Source: Methanoregula sp.
GTDB lineage: Archaea > Halobacteriota > Methanomicrobia > Methanomicrobiales > Methanospirillaceae
DNA length: 24,884 nt
Direction of reading: 5' to 3'
Assembly: GCF_023227875.1 (NCBI RefSeq)
Contig: NZ_JALOCH010000020.1
Coordinates: 1-24,884 of the forward strand
A model generated the notes under the pieces. The model was not told the origin of the DNA and did not search any database. It worked only from the letters and a program-made list of their open reading frames with translations. This document shows positions 1 to 7,235 of the stretch, in pieces. The position numbers and the translations under genes are program-made. Every line of letters begins with the position of its first letter. The stretch's first letter is position 1.

Positions 1-31
1 ACAGACAATTAAGGATGCACGTGGCCGTCCG

Positions 32-496
32 TCACCGGCCGCTCCGGGCGGCGGTACGGGTCCCCGCCGCTTCGGATGCCTGCTTCACCGCCTCCTCCGG
101 AGACGTGCACGGCACCACTCCTTCGATATCCCACGTAGAAAGACCGAAGACCGGGCATTTGATCTTTAAGGCAATCGCGATCTCAGATAAGGTGCCGTAA
201 TTGCCACCCACCGCGATCAGGGCATCGCCCGACTGGGCGACGAGGACATTCCGGCCATGGCCGAGACCGGTCCGGATCACGATGCCGAGATACGGGTTCC
301 CGTCGCCCGTGCCGGAGATGATCCCGATCGTGGTGCCGCCATGCTCTTTTGCGCCCCGGCACGCGGCTTCCATCACCCCGCCGAGCCCGCCGCAGACCAG
401 CACCGCCCCGCTCTCCGCGATGAGCCGGCCGACAGCATACGCGGCCTTGTATTCCTCCTGCGTTGCCTCGGCGCCTCCTGCAACTGCGATCTGCAT
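32..496 (-). CDS. LOG-family (TIGR00725-like) nucleotide-binding protein
   Basis: This is a 154-residue Rossmann-fold protein of the LOG / 'lysine decarboxylase-like' superfamily. The glycine-rich GGLGGVM motif (about residues 36-42), followed by EAACRGAKEHGG, and the GGNYGTLSE motif (about 97-105) are the family's nucleotide- or phosphoribosyl-binding signatures. The length fits the short TIGR00725-type subgroup. LOG enzymes proper release cytokinin bases from their ribotides. The role of this archaeal subgroup is not established, so no substrate is assigned. I chose the ATG at 496 because the protein then starts with the beta-strand MQIAVAGGAE, as relatives do. An upstream in-frame ATG at 553 would add 19 residues unlike the family. 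No clear Shine-Dalgarno precedes either start. Two GATGAAA-type inverted repeats lie upstream at 600-650. The family call is solid and the exact start is less so. Confidence 0.85.
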   Translation of the reverse strand: MQIAVAGGAEATQEEYKAAYAVGRLIAESGAVLVCGGLGGVMEAACRGAKEHGGTTIGIISGTGDGNPYLGIVIRTGLGHGRNVLVAQSGDALIAVGGNYGTLSEIAIALKIKCPVFGLSTWDIEGVVPCTSPEEAVKQASEAAGTRTAARSGR

Positions 497-599
497 TGCA
501 AGTGTGTTGTCGTGCCGGAAGATAAAGGTGGATTTTTGGGAGGGGGAATCCATAACCGGCCGGGTTTTCTATGAGGGGAACATTTTTTCAGCAGATCCT

Positions 600-650
600 G
601 ATGAAAAAAATTTCATCACCCCCTCAGACCCTGCTTGAAATTTTTTCATC
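600..650 (-). promoter_or_regulatory. Tandem GATGAAA inverted repeats, candidate operators
   Basis: GATGAAA and TTTCATC flank AAAA at 600-617, a perfect 7+4+7 inverted repeat. A second, incomplete copy (GATGAAAAAATTTCA on the minus strand) sits at 636-650, about three helical turns away. Both lie about 105-155 bases upstream of the probable LOG-family start. The spacing and symmetry fit dimeric regulator sites, but the AT-rich composition makes chance possible. Confidence 0.3.
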
Positions 651-698
651 GCGATCCGGTTGATTGCCCGGATTATTCACGCCGGAACAAGGAAAAAA

Positions 699-753
699 TT
701 GTAGGTTAGCGAATAGTTTTGTAGGTTAATTAACCTACAATCGCTTCACTAAC
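699..753. promoter_or_regulatory. Perfect 22-bp palindrome with an extra direct half-site
   Basis: The 11-mer TTGTAGGTTAA at 719-729 is followed at once by its exact reverse complement (730-740), giving a perfect 22-bp palindrome. A further TTGTAGGTTA half-site lies at 699-708, exactly 20 bp upstream in direct orientation. Outer arms also match imperfectly: GTTAGCGA at 704-711 against the complement of TCGCTTCACTAAC at 741-753. The design resembles an operator for a dimeric helix-turn-helix regulator. The controlled gene is not evident; the nearest start is the LOG-family gene on the minus strand. Confidence 0.45.
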
Positions 754-843
754 TAACACCTCGCGATCGCATCTGAATAATTTTCGGCAAGGTTTGATTG
801 ATACAATACACCCCAAATTTGTTCTAAACCGTTTCAATGATCG

Positions 844-986
844 CCCCTTGCACCAGCCCGCCCCGAGGGGTGGGGGCGCAGGGGATGCCTCTGCATTGCC
901 TTCACGGGAACCCCACACTATGGCGAACAGGTAATATGGCACAATCGCAACCGGGGGATGCCCACGCGGCGGGGGCGAAAGCCCCC
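844..986. other. GC-rich block with stable predicted hairpins
   Basis: This GC-rich island sits in AT-rich intergenic DNA. At 844-884, CCCC-T-TGC pairs with GCA-GGGG around an inner GCCC/GGGC and CCCC/GGGG stem. At 971-986, GGGGGC and GCCCCC close a GAAA tetraloop, a stable GNRA hairpin. The block could be a structured RNA or a remnant of a dispersed intergenic element. The sequence alone does not decide. Confidence 0.35.
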
Positions 987-1115
987 AAGAGCGTCACAAA
1001 AGTAATCGAATGAGTTCTACAGAGTAAAAAAATTCAATCGCATGAGTTGCTCTCTTTTGTTTTTCGCCATTCAATAATGAGCATTCTAATGATACCTTGA
1101 GCTTCAGAAAGAAAT

Positions 1116-2549
1116 CTATCCCATCCCTCCATCTCTGTTAACCACCATCAACCTGAGCTCGCTCATCTCCTCGATCGCAAACCGCGGGCCTTCCCTTCCG
1201 AGCCCCGAACCCTTTGCCCCGCCATACGGCATCTGGTCGGTGCGGAACGTGGGGATGTCGTTCACGATCACGCCCCCGACATCCATCTCGGCATAGGCCC
1301 GCATGGCCCGGTTGAGGTTCTGCGTGAAGATCCCAACCTGGAGGCCGTACTCGCCAGTGTTTGCGATGCGCAGCGCCTCGTCGAAGTCATCGTACGGGGT
1401 AACCGAGATGACCGGGGCAAAGACCTCCTCGCGGTTCACCCGCATCTCAGCCGTCGTGTCGGCCAGTACCGTGGGGGCAAACATCGTCTCTTCGAGCGTT
1501 CCACCGGTGAGGGCACGGGCGCCCTGTTTAATCGCTTCCTGGACCTTCCGGTATGCCTCCTCTGCCTTGATCCGGTCGATCATCGGGCCGATGTCCGTTG
1601 CCGGGTCCCGCGGGTCACCGACTTTCAGGGCTTTTGTGCCGGAGAGGACCTGCTCTACGAGCTCATTATAGATACTCCGGTGGGCGAGCACCCGCTGGAC
1701 TGATATGCAGACCTGCCCGGCATTGATGAAGCCGCCGGTCGTGATCCGCTGTGCGGCAAACGGCAGGTTCGCGTCCTCGTGCACGATCGCCGCCGCGTTC
1801 CCGCCCAGCTCCAGCCCCACTTTCTTCCGGCCCGCGATCTCACGCAGGTGCCACCCGACCGCACAACTGCCGGTGAACGAAAGATACGCCACCCGGGGGT
1901 CGCGGGCAAGGGCTTCGGCCCGGACACCGGTGCACGGGACAACACTTATCGCTTCCGGTGGCAGCCCCGCATCAAGGGCCATCTCCCCGAGGATCAGGCT
2001 CGATACCGGTGTTGTCGAAGCGGGCTTCAGGACAACGGAGTTCCCGGCCGCAATGGCCGGGGCGAGCTTGTGGCAGGCAAGGTTGAGCGGGAAGTTGAAC
2101 GGGACGATGCCAACCACGGGCCCGAGCGGGAAGCGCCGGAGGAACCCGGTCCTCCCCTCCGTGTCTCCGCTCAGGTCAAGGGGGATGATCTCGCCATAGA
2201 TCCGTTTCGCTTCTTCCGCAGAGGTCCTGACCGTTATCCCGGCCCGGGCAACCTCGGCAGTGGCAAACTTCCGGGTCTTGCCCCCCTCCATGATCATGAC
2301 ATCGACTAGTTCCGCGGACCTCCGGTGGATCTCGTCTGCAAGGTTCTCCAGGATCTCCGCCCGGGCATGGGCAGGGAGTTTTTTGGTCTTCTCAAACCCG
2401 GCCACGGCGCTTGTCACGGCCGCTTTCAGGTCATTGTTCGTGGCCTGGCAGACCTGGCAATAGAGTTCCCCCGTGTACGGGAACCGGACCGAAATAGTCT
2501 CCTGAGTCTTTTTCTTCTCTCCGCCAAGAAGGATCGGATAGGGTTCCAT
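1116..2549 (-). CDS. Aldehyde dehydrogenase family protein (lactaldehyde dehydrogenase-like)
   Basis: This 477-residue NAD(P)+-dependent aldehyde dehydrogenase is full length for the superfamily. It shows PFNFPLN with oxyanion Asn152, the cofactor lysine in VVLKPAS (K175), FTGSCAVG (225-232), the general base in LELGG (E247) and the nucleophile in GQVCISVQR (C281). The C-terminal MPYGGAKGSGLGREG stretch is also typical. The overall pattern, with GQVCISV and an EEMSELR end, resembles archaeal lactaldehyde dehydrogenase (CofA, MJ1411 type), which makes lactate for coenzyme F420. That substrate is inferred from remembered family sequence, and other non-phosphorylating aldehyde substrates are possible. 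No cof genes lie nearby. The gene is divergent from ileS across 241 bp (to the ileS TTG). Upstream of the ATG is GGGATGTG, a weak Shine-Dalgarno. Confidence 0.9.
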   Translation of the reverse strand: MEPYPILLGGEKKKTQETISVRFPYTGELYCQVCQATNNDLKAAVTSAVAGFEKTKKLPAHARAEILENLADEIHRRSAELVDVMIMEGGKTRKFATAEVARAGITVRTSAEEAKRIYGEIIPLDLSGDTEGRTGFLRRFPLGPVVGIVPFNFPLNLACHKLAPAIAAGNSVVLKPASTTPVSSLILGEMALDAGLPPEAISVVPCTGVRAEALARDPRVAYLSFTGSCAVGWHLREIAGRKKVGLELGGNAAAIVHEDANLPFAAQRITTGGFINAGQVCISVQRVLAHRSIYNELVEQVLSGTKALKVGDPRDPATDIGPMIDRIKAEEAYRKVQEAIKQGARALTGGTLEETMFAPTVLADTTAEMRVNREEVFAPVISVTPYDDFDEALRIANTGEYGLQVGIFTQNLNRAMRAYAEMDVGGVIVNDIPTFRTDQMPYGGAKGSGLGREGPRFAIEEMSELRLMVVNRDGGMG

Positions 2550-2698
2550 CGTCTTTCACATCCCGCGTTTTCCTGTACGATGTGTTTGCCGTTGAGAATA
2601 AAAAACCACCACGGATATTTTCCCATCCCATGCGGGAAGATTTTCACCCGTATAGCGCGATCCGGGCGGACTCCGAATCTTCGGAAGAAGTCCCGGGA

Positions 2699-2790
2699 TC
2701 TATAAAAAACTACTTTGTGCAGTGACGCAAACATTCCTACACAATAATCTGCCGTCCCGATGGGAAACGGGGATCGAAAGAGGGGTTTTT
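2699..2790 (+). promoter_or_regulatory. ileS promoter (TATA box) and leader with small hairpin
   Basis: TATAAAAAAC at 2701-2710 is a good archaeal TATA box. It predicts transcription starting near 2727-2732, so the GTG at 2722 would lie outside the mRNA. The predicted leader of about 60 nt contains a small hairpin in which CCGT-CCC (2752-2758) pairs with GGG-AA-ACGG (2762-2770). It ends with AAAGAGGGG (2777-2785), a Shine-Dalgarno five bases before the TTG at 2791. Confidence 0.5.
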
Positions 2791-5700
2791 TTGAAGGAAG
2801 TCACCGCGAACTTCAATGCGAAGGAGATCGAGCGTGGGGTACAGGAATACTGGCGCACCGCCGATACCTACCAGACCGTAAGACAGCACCGGAGTACAGG
2901 CAAGCCATTCTTTTTCGTGGACGGCCCGCCGTACACAACAGGACACATCCACATCGGGACCGCTTGGAACAAGATCATCAAGGATTCCATCCTGCGCTAC
3001 TACCGGATGAACGGCAGGAATGTGATCGACCGGGCCGGCTACGACATGCACGGGCTGCCGATCGAGGTGAAGGTCGAGCAGGCACTGGGTTTCAAATCCA
3101 AGAAGGACATCGAGACGTTCGGCATCCAGCCCTTCATCGAGAAGTGCCGGGAGTTTGCCGTCGAAAACAAGAAGCTGATGGACGACCAGTTCTCTGCCCT
3201 CGGCATCTGGCTCGATTTCCCGGGCGCGTACCAGACAGTGAAGCCGGAATATATCGAGGCGGCATGGTGGACCCTGGCAAAAGCCGAGGACCACGGCATG
3301 CTTGAGCGTGGCCACCGGGTCGTGAACTGGTGCCCCCGGTGCGAGACGGCGATCGCGGATGCCGAAGTGGAATACTGGGACGAGAACGACCCCTCGGTCT
3401 TCGTCAAGTTCCCCCTTACCGGAAAGACCGGGGAGTTCCTTGTCATCTGGACCACGACCCCGTGGACCCTGCCGGCCAACGTCGCGGTTGCGGTATCAAA
3501 GGAGTTCGAGTACGCAAAGGTGCAAGTAAAGAAGGACGGGAAGGAGGAGCTTCTCTGGATCGCAGAACCACTCGTCAAGACCGTTCTCAAGAAAGCCCGG
3601 TATAAGGATTTCAGCATCCTTGAGAAGAAGAAGGGTACTGAACTCGTAGGGTGGACGTATGAGTCGCCCCTCAGGGAGAAAGTCCCCCTCCAGCGGGAGA
3701 TCCAGCACAGGGTCGTTGCCGCAGACTTCGTGGCACTCGAAAACACCGGTATGGTCCACATCGCCCCCGGCCATGGCTGGGACGACTATGTGCTCGGGAC
3801 CAAAGAGGGCCTGCCGATAGTCTGCCCGGTCGATGGTGCCGGGAAGTTCCGGGACGAGGCAGGGGAGTTTGCCGGCCAGTACGTCAGGGACTCAAACGAG
3901 AATGTGCTCGTGGCGCTGGGCGACCACCTGCTTGCAAAGGAGACGGTCACGCACCGCTACGGCCACTGTTGGCGCTGCAAGACCCCGATCATCTTCCGGG
4001 CCACGTCGCAGTGGTTCCTGAAGGCCTCCGAGATGCGGGACCTGATGCTCTCGGAAGTGGAGAAGGTCACCTGGTATCCCGAATGGGCCGGCAGCGCACG
4101 GTTCTACGACTGGATCAAGGAGGCCCGAGACTGGTGCATCTCCCGCCAGCGCTACTGGGGCATCCCGATCCCTGTCTGGGTCTGCGGGAAGTGTGACACC
4201 TACAAGGTGGTGGGCACGATCGCAGAGCTCGAGAAGCTGAGCGGCAAACCACTTCCCGACCCGCACCGCCCGTACGTGGACGAGGTGACGATCCCGTGCA
4301 GTTGTGGCGGCACAATGAAACGCGTCGGGGACATCTTCGATGTCTGGTTCGATTCCGCGGTCGCTTCATGGGCAACCCTCGGGTTCCCGGGGAAGACGCA
4401 GGACTTCGAGAAGCTCTGGCCTGCCGACTTCATCACGGAAGGGCAGGACCAGACCCGGGGCTGGTTCTACTCGCAGCTGGGCGCAAGCACGATCGCGTTC
4501 GGCAAGGCCCCGTACAAGAGCGTCTGCATGCACGGATTTGCGCTCGATGCCGAGGGCAAGAAGATGAGTAAAAGCCTCGGGAATGTCGTGAATCCCAGTG
4601 ACGTGATCGAGAAGGTCGGCGTGGACGTGCTCCGGCTCTACGTCCTCTCCTCATCCGCACCGTGGGACGACCTGAAGTTCAACTGGGACGGGGTCGGGAC
4701 GGTCAACCGTGCGGTAAACATCCTCTGGAACGTGTACCGCTTCCCGCTGCCCTACATGATCCTCGACAGGTTCGAGCCCGCGTCAAAGGACGGGGTCTGG
4801 GACGATGCTTATATCCGGGCCCACCTCCGGCAGATGCCGGACGAGGACCGGTTCATCATCTCCCGGATCAACTCGGTTGCCTCCCTTGTCGATACCGCGA
4901 CAAAGGAATGCCAGCTCCACCGGGCCACCCGCGAGCTCGTGAGCTTTATCCTCGAAGACCTCTCGCGCTGGTATGTCCAGCTCGTCCGGCCCCGGATGTG
5001 GCTCGAGGGCGAGTCCGAGCAGAAGGTCTTTGCCTACGAGACGATGTATTACGTGATGCGCCGGCTGACCGGGCTCCTTGCGCCGTTCTGCCCGCACATC
5101 ACCGAAGAACTCTACCGGAACCTCCGGTGTGCAAACGACCCGGCAAGCATCCACCTGCTCGACTGGGACGCGGGGGAGTCCACGCTCATGGACCGGGAAC
5201 TGGAGCACGCGGTCGAGCTCGTCCGCTCGTTCGACGAAGCGAGCGCCAATGCCCGGCAGGCCGGGAAGAGGAAACTCCGGTGGCCGGTTGCGGAAGTCGT
5301 TGTCGTGACCAGTGCGGAGCCGGTAAAGGACGCCATTGAACGGCTCAACGCGGTCTGCATGGACCGGGCCAATGCCCGTAAGGTCAGCGTTGTCATGGGC
5401 CGGTGGGACCGGGTCGGCTGGCACGCGGAACCGGTGATGAAGGCGCTCGGGAAAGGATTCGGCAAGGACTCGTTCAGGCTGAAGGGCCTCATCGAGGCAG
5501 CAGACGGCAACGCAATCAAGGCCGCGATCGATGCCGGGCAGACATTCACCCTGAAGGAGGGCGCTTCGAGCTTCGAGATCGGGGCCGATCATGTCACGTT
5601 CACCGAGAAGCTCCCTGCTGATATCTTCTCTGCCCCGATGACCGATGCCACCGTCTATGTTGACGTGGCACTTAGCCCCGACCTCGAGGCGGAAGGCTAT

Positions 5701-5976
5701 GCCCGCGAAGTGATCCGGCGGATCCAGGACATGCGCAAGCAGCTTGACCTCGCGGTCGAGGACATGATCAATGCCGAGGTTGCAGTCAGCGACAACCGGG
5801 TGCTCGCCCTGCTCCACACGGACGAGGCCATCGCCATGATCGGCGACGAGGTCCGGGCGAAGTCGTTCGGGTTCTTAAAGGACAGTGCAAAGCCCGACTC
5901 TGCACGATTCACGTCCGTGAAGGAGTGGGACGTGGAAGGCGTGGCGATGGTGATCGGGATCGCAAGGGCAGGATAA
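2791..5976 (+). CDS. ileS: Isoleucyl-tRNA synthetase
   Basis: This class I synthetase charges tRNA-Ile with isoleucine in the cytoplasm. From the TTG start it has 1061 residues, normal for the archaeal/eukaryotic-type enzyme. The HIGH-type signature is HIHIG in PPYTTGHIHIGTAW (residues 52-56), and the KMSKS loop is at 591-595. The CP1 editing domain lies between them with WTTTPWTLPAN. Cysteine pairs CPRC, CWRC, CGKC and CSC suggest zinc sites. WCISRQRYWG and the anticodon-binding C-terminal half are present. I prefer TTG (2791) to GTG (2722) because the protein then starts MKEVTANFNAKEIE, in line with relatives, a Shine-Dalgarno precedes it, and the TATA box at 2701 puts the GTG upstream of the transcript. 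No truncation or frameshift is visible. A T7 tract follows the stop. Confidence 0.97.
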   Translation: MKEVTANFNAKEIERGVQEYWRTADTYQTVRQHRSTGKPFFFVDGPPYTTGHIHIGTAWNKIIKDSILRYYRMNGRNVIDRAGYDMHGLPIEVKVEQALGFKSKKDIETFGIQPFIEKCREFAVENKKLMDDQFSALGIWLDFPGAYQTVKPEYIEAAWWTLAKAEDHGMLERGHRVVNWCPRCETAIADAEVEYWDENDPSVFVKFPLTGKTGEFLVIWTTTPWTLPANVAVAVSKEFEYAKVQVKKDGKEELLWIAEPLVKTVLKKARYKDFSILEKKKGTELVGWTYESPLREKVPLQREIQHRVVAADFVALENTGMVHIAPGHGWDDYVLGTKEGLPIVCPVDGAGKFRDEAGEFAGQYVRDSNENVLVALGDHLLAKETVTHRYGHCWRCKTPIIFRATSQWFLKASEMRDLMLSEVEKVTWYPEWAGSARFYDWIKEARDWCISRQRYWGIPIPVWVCGKCDTYKVVGTIAELEKLSGKPLPDPHRPYVDEVTIPCSCGGTMKRVGDIFDVWFDSAVASWATLGFPGKTQDFEKLWPADFITEGQDQTRGWFYSQLGASTIAFGKAPYKSVCMHGFALDAEGKKMSKSLGNVVNPSDVIEKVGVDVLRLYVLSSSAPWDDLKFNWDGVGTVNRAVNILWNVYRFPLPYMILDRFEPASKDGVWDDAYIRAHLRQMPDEDRFIISRINSVASLVDTATKECQLHRATRELVSFILEDLSRWYVQLVRPRMWLEGESEQKVFAYETMYYVMRRLTGLLAPFCPHITEELYRNLRCANDPASIHLLDWDAGESTLMDRELEHAVELVRSFDEASANARQAGKRKLRWPVAEVVVVTSAEPVKDAIERLNAVCMDRANARKVSVVMGRWDRVGWHAEPVMKALGKGFGKDSFRLKGLIEAADGNAIKAAIDAGQTFTLKEGASSFEIGADHVTFTEKLPADIFSAPMTDATVYVDVALSPDLEAEGYAREVIRRIQDMRKQLDLAVEDMINAEVAVSDNRVLALLHTDEAIAMIGDEVRAKSFGFLKDSAKPDSARFTSVKEWDVEGVAMVIGIARAG

Positions 5977-5984
5977 ACAATAAT

Positions 5985-5999
5985 CCCGTTCTTTTTTTA
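5985..5999 (+). terminator. Poly-T terminator after ileS
   Basis: A run of seven T (5992-5998) lies 16 bases after the ileS stop, preceded by TAATCCCGTTC. Archaeal RNA polymerase stops at such T-tracts without needing a strong hairpin. Confidence 0.4.
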
Positions 6000-6085
6000 T
6001 TATCGCAGAATACCGGTTTTTAAGAAAAGTATTGATTTTCCTTTTAAGGATCCGTTAATAAATGGAGTAAGATCATTCCATATTC

Positions 6086-6099
6086 CCCGGAGTGCCGGG
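6086..6099 (-). terminator. Hairpin directly after the mini-ORF stop
   Basis: CCCGG (6086-6090) and CCGGG (6095-6099) form a perfect 5-bp GC stem with a 4-base loop, immediately downstream of the TGA of the small minus-strand ORF. No T-run follows at once, so it may protect the 3' end rather than terminate transcription. Confidence 0.35.
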
Positions 6100-6174
6100 T
6101 CACACGGGCAGATTCTGTACGATCGCCTGGAGGATTGCGATGATTATTTTCAGGAATATGGCCCAGTCGAACAG
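6100..6174 (-). CDS. Putative 24-residue hydrophobic peptide (unannotated small ORF)
   Basis: The reading frame encodes LFDWAIFLKIIIAILQAIVQNLPV and then TGA at 6102-6100. The peptide is almost entirely hydrophobic apart from one Asp, one Lys and a few Gln/Asn, and looks like a single membrane-inserting helix. AAAGGAGGTGAT (6189-6178, minus strand) lies upstream. Its AGGAGGTGAT core complements the 3' end of archaeal 16S rRNA almost perfectly. The best-spaced in-frame codon is CTG at 6174, seven bases after GGAGG. That is a rare start and the main weakness of the call. An ATG overlapping the Shine-Dalgarno is in another frame and gives only eight residues. A TATA box at 6220-6230 and a hairpin after the stop complete a compact unit. 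I recognise no family. Comparison with type I toxin-like peptides is only an analogy. Confidence 0.33.
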   Translation of the reverse strand: MFDWAIFLKIIIAILQAIVQNLPV

Positions 6175-6177
6175 AAC

Positions 6178-6230
6178 ATCACCTCCTTTGTGGTGTATGT
6201 GGTAGTGTACTGTAACAGTATTTATATTTT
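6178..6230 (-). promoter_or_regulatory. TATA box and strong Shine-Dalgarno for the mini-ORF
   Basis: On the minus strand AAAATATAAATA (about 6230-6219) is close to the archaeal TATA consensus and predicts transcription starting near 6199. The Shine-Dalgarno AAAGGAGGTGAT follows at 6189-6178. Such an extended match in an otherwise AT-rich spacer is unlikely to be accidental. Confidence 0.5.
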
Positions 6231-6333
6231 TTTAATTAAAAATACAAACGTATCGGAGTCGGAATTGGGTTTTAAGCGCTGTTTTAGTGATTGATATGAG
6301 CTCCTATAATTATTTTCCGGGAATGCAGAACGG

Positions 6334-6348
6334 GAAAAACACAAAAAA
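6334..6348 (-). terminator. T-tracts downstream of thg1
   Basis: Two T-runs on the minus strand (6348-6343 and 6338-6334), about 100 bases after the thg1 stop, fit archaeal T-tract termination. Confidence 0.3.
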
Positions 6349-6447
6349 TGATGATATACAAGAGAACCGCCCGTTGCCCTGTAGATTTTCCTGAAACGGT
6401 GCCCCCAGGAAATGAACATTCCGGGACGGGCAATGATCCGCGTCCTG

Positions 6448-7173
6448 TTATCCCAGCAGTGTCCGTAAAAATGCCTGCCCGTCCGGACTCGTGAACAGGG
6501 GCAGGTCCGACTCCTCCGTGACCGCACTCCGCTCGGCAATCACGGTCTCCTGTGTGATCGGGTTGAACCCTTCCTTCTCCGTGATCTTTTTGTATACAAG
6601 GGTCCCCCGCCTCTGCCATGCAGGGGTTGTCGCAAGATTGAAGCCCCGCACGTGCATCATCTCGTGGAGGTCCTTTGACTGCAGCCCTTTCAGCTGTTCT
6701 GCGGCCTTCTTCGCGTCCATCCCTTCCTCGATGAGCGCCTGCTGGCAGTAGGCATTGATGTGGTTGCGCCACGCCTCGCTCTGCCGGTTGGCCAGGTACT
6801 CAAGGGCGAACTCCGGGGTTGCCGGGATGACCCGGGCATCGAACGCAACGAGCGTTGTTGCACCAAGGGCAAGTGTGAAGGAACTTGCCGCGTACGATGC
6901 CGCTACCGAGTCGAGCTTCTCCACCCGGCCGGAGAACGGGAGCTTCGTGAAGTACAGGCTGATCTCGTCCGAGAACGTGAACGCGAGGTCGGGGTTGAGA
7001 CCGCTGTCGGCCACAAGCGAGGTGCAGGCCGTCACCATCGCCTTGTGGAAAAACTCGTCAAAGGGTTTCTCAAGGCCGAGAGAATCGGTAAGCCGGTGGA
7101 ATGCCCGGCCGTCGAGCCGGATAAAAACAGGCGGGAGGGCAGTGATCGATGAGAAAATTTCCCGGTTTTCCAT
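6448..7173 (-). CDS. thg1: tRNA(His) guanylyltransferase family protein (Thg1)
   Basis: Thg1 enzymes add nucleotides in the 3'-to-5' direction, either placing G-1 on tRNA-His or repairing tRNA 5' ends. This 241-residue protein has the usual archaeal length. It shows RLDGRAFHRLTD near the N-terminus (metal ligand D21), FTFSDEISLYF (second metal carboxylate near D69), and the helix WRNHINAYCQQAL (H138-N140), which matches the family's HINNLYN-type motif. Archaeal homologues often favour templated repair, and the exact activity here cannot be read from sequence. In some Methanosarcina this gene contains an in-frame TAG; none interrupts it here. It lies 62 bp downstream of the PRC-barrel gene on the same strand and may share its transcript. 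There is no strong Shine-Dalgarno before the ATG. Confidence 0.93.
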   Translation of the reverse strand: MENREIFSSITALPPVFIRLDGRAFHRLTDSLGLEKPFDEFFHKAMVTACTSLVADSGLNPDLAFTFSDEISLYFTKLPFSGRVEKLDSVAASYAASSFTLALGATTLVAFDARVIPATPEFALEYLANRQSEAWRNHINAYCQQALIEEGMDAKKAAEQLKGLQSKDLHEMMHVRGFNLATTPAWQRRGTLVYKKITEKEGFNPITQETVIAERSAVTEESDLPLFTSPDGQAFLRTLLG

Positions 7174-7235
7174 AAAAATGCCATGCGGGAGTACAGAAAA
7201 TATGGGGGGTTCTCCCGCTGTTCTCTTCTGAGGTC

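Larger units (their letters stand above)
497..1115. other. Long intergenic region with repeats and GC-rich hairpins
   Basis: About 620 bases carry no gene I can support. From left to right they hold two GATGAAA-type inverted repeats (600-650), a perfect palindrome with a third half-site (699-740), a GC-rich stretch able to form hairpins (844-986), and a 13-nt near-direct repeat (1004-1016 and 1036-1048). A 70-codon minus-strand reading frame (730-942) runs through it, but it is rich in Pro, Arg and Cys, has no ribosome-binding site, and ends inside the palindrome, so I do not accept it as a gene. The region is upstream of the LOG-family gene and downstream of the aldehyde dehydrogenase. Confidence 0.6.
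5977..6447. other. Intergenic region with putative mini-gene
   Basis: No conventional gene is present in these 471 bases between the convergent ileS and thg1. The ileS T-tract is at the left. A compact minus-strand transcription unit with a 24-codon reading frame is proposed at 6086-6230. T-tracts on the minus strand at 6334-6348 probably end thg1 transcription. I see nothing else in the remainder. Confidence 0.5.

Noticed and set aside
730..942. 70-codon minus-strand reading frame
   Set aside because: Biased composition, no ribosome-binding site, spans GC-rich hairpins and ends inside a palindrome; more likely chance or part of a non-coding element.
2722..2790. GTG start for ileS
   Set aside because: Lies upstream of the transcription start predicted from the TATA box and adds residues not expected in the family.
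4783..5817. 344-codon minus-strand frame inside ileS
   Set aside because: Antisense to a fully conserved synthetase; GC-rich coding DNA often leaves such frames open.
6129..6205. Plus-strand 21-codon frame (ATG 6140) with GGAGG upstream
   Set aside because: The Shine-Dalgarno here is weaker than that on the minus strand, there is no plus-strand TATA at the right distance, and the peptide has no feature of note; kept only as the alternative to the minus-strand mini-ORF.
6222..6539. 105-codon minus-strand frame overlapping the thg1 3' end
   Set aside because: Out of frame with thg1, basic low-information sequence, no start signals.
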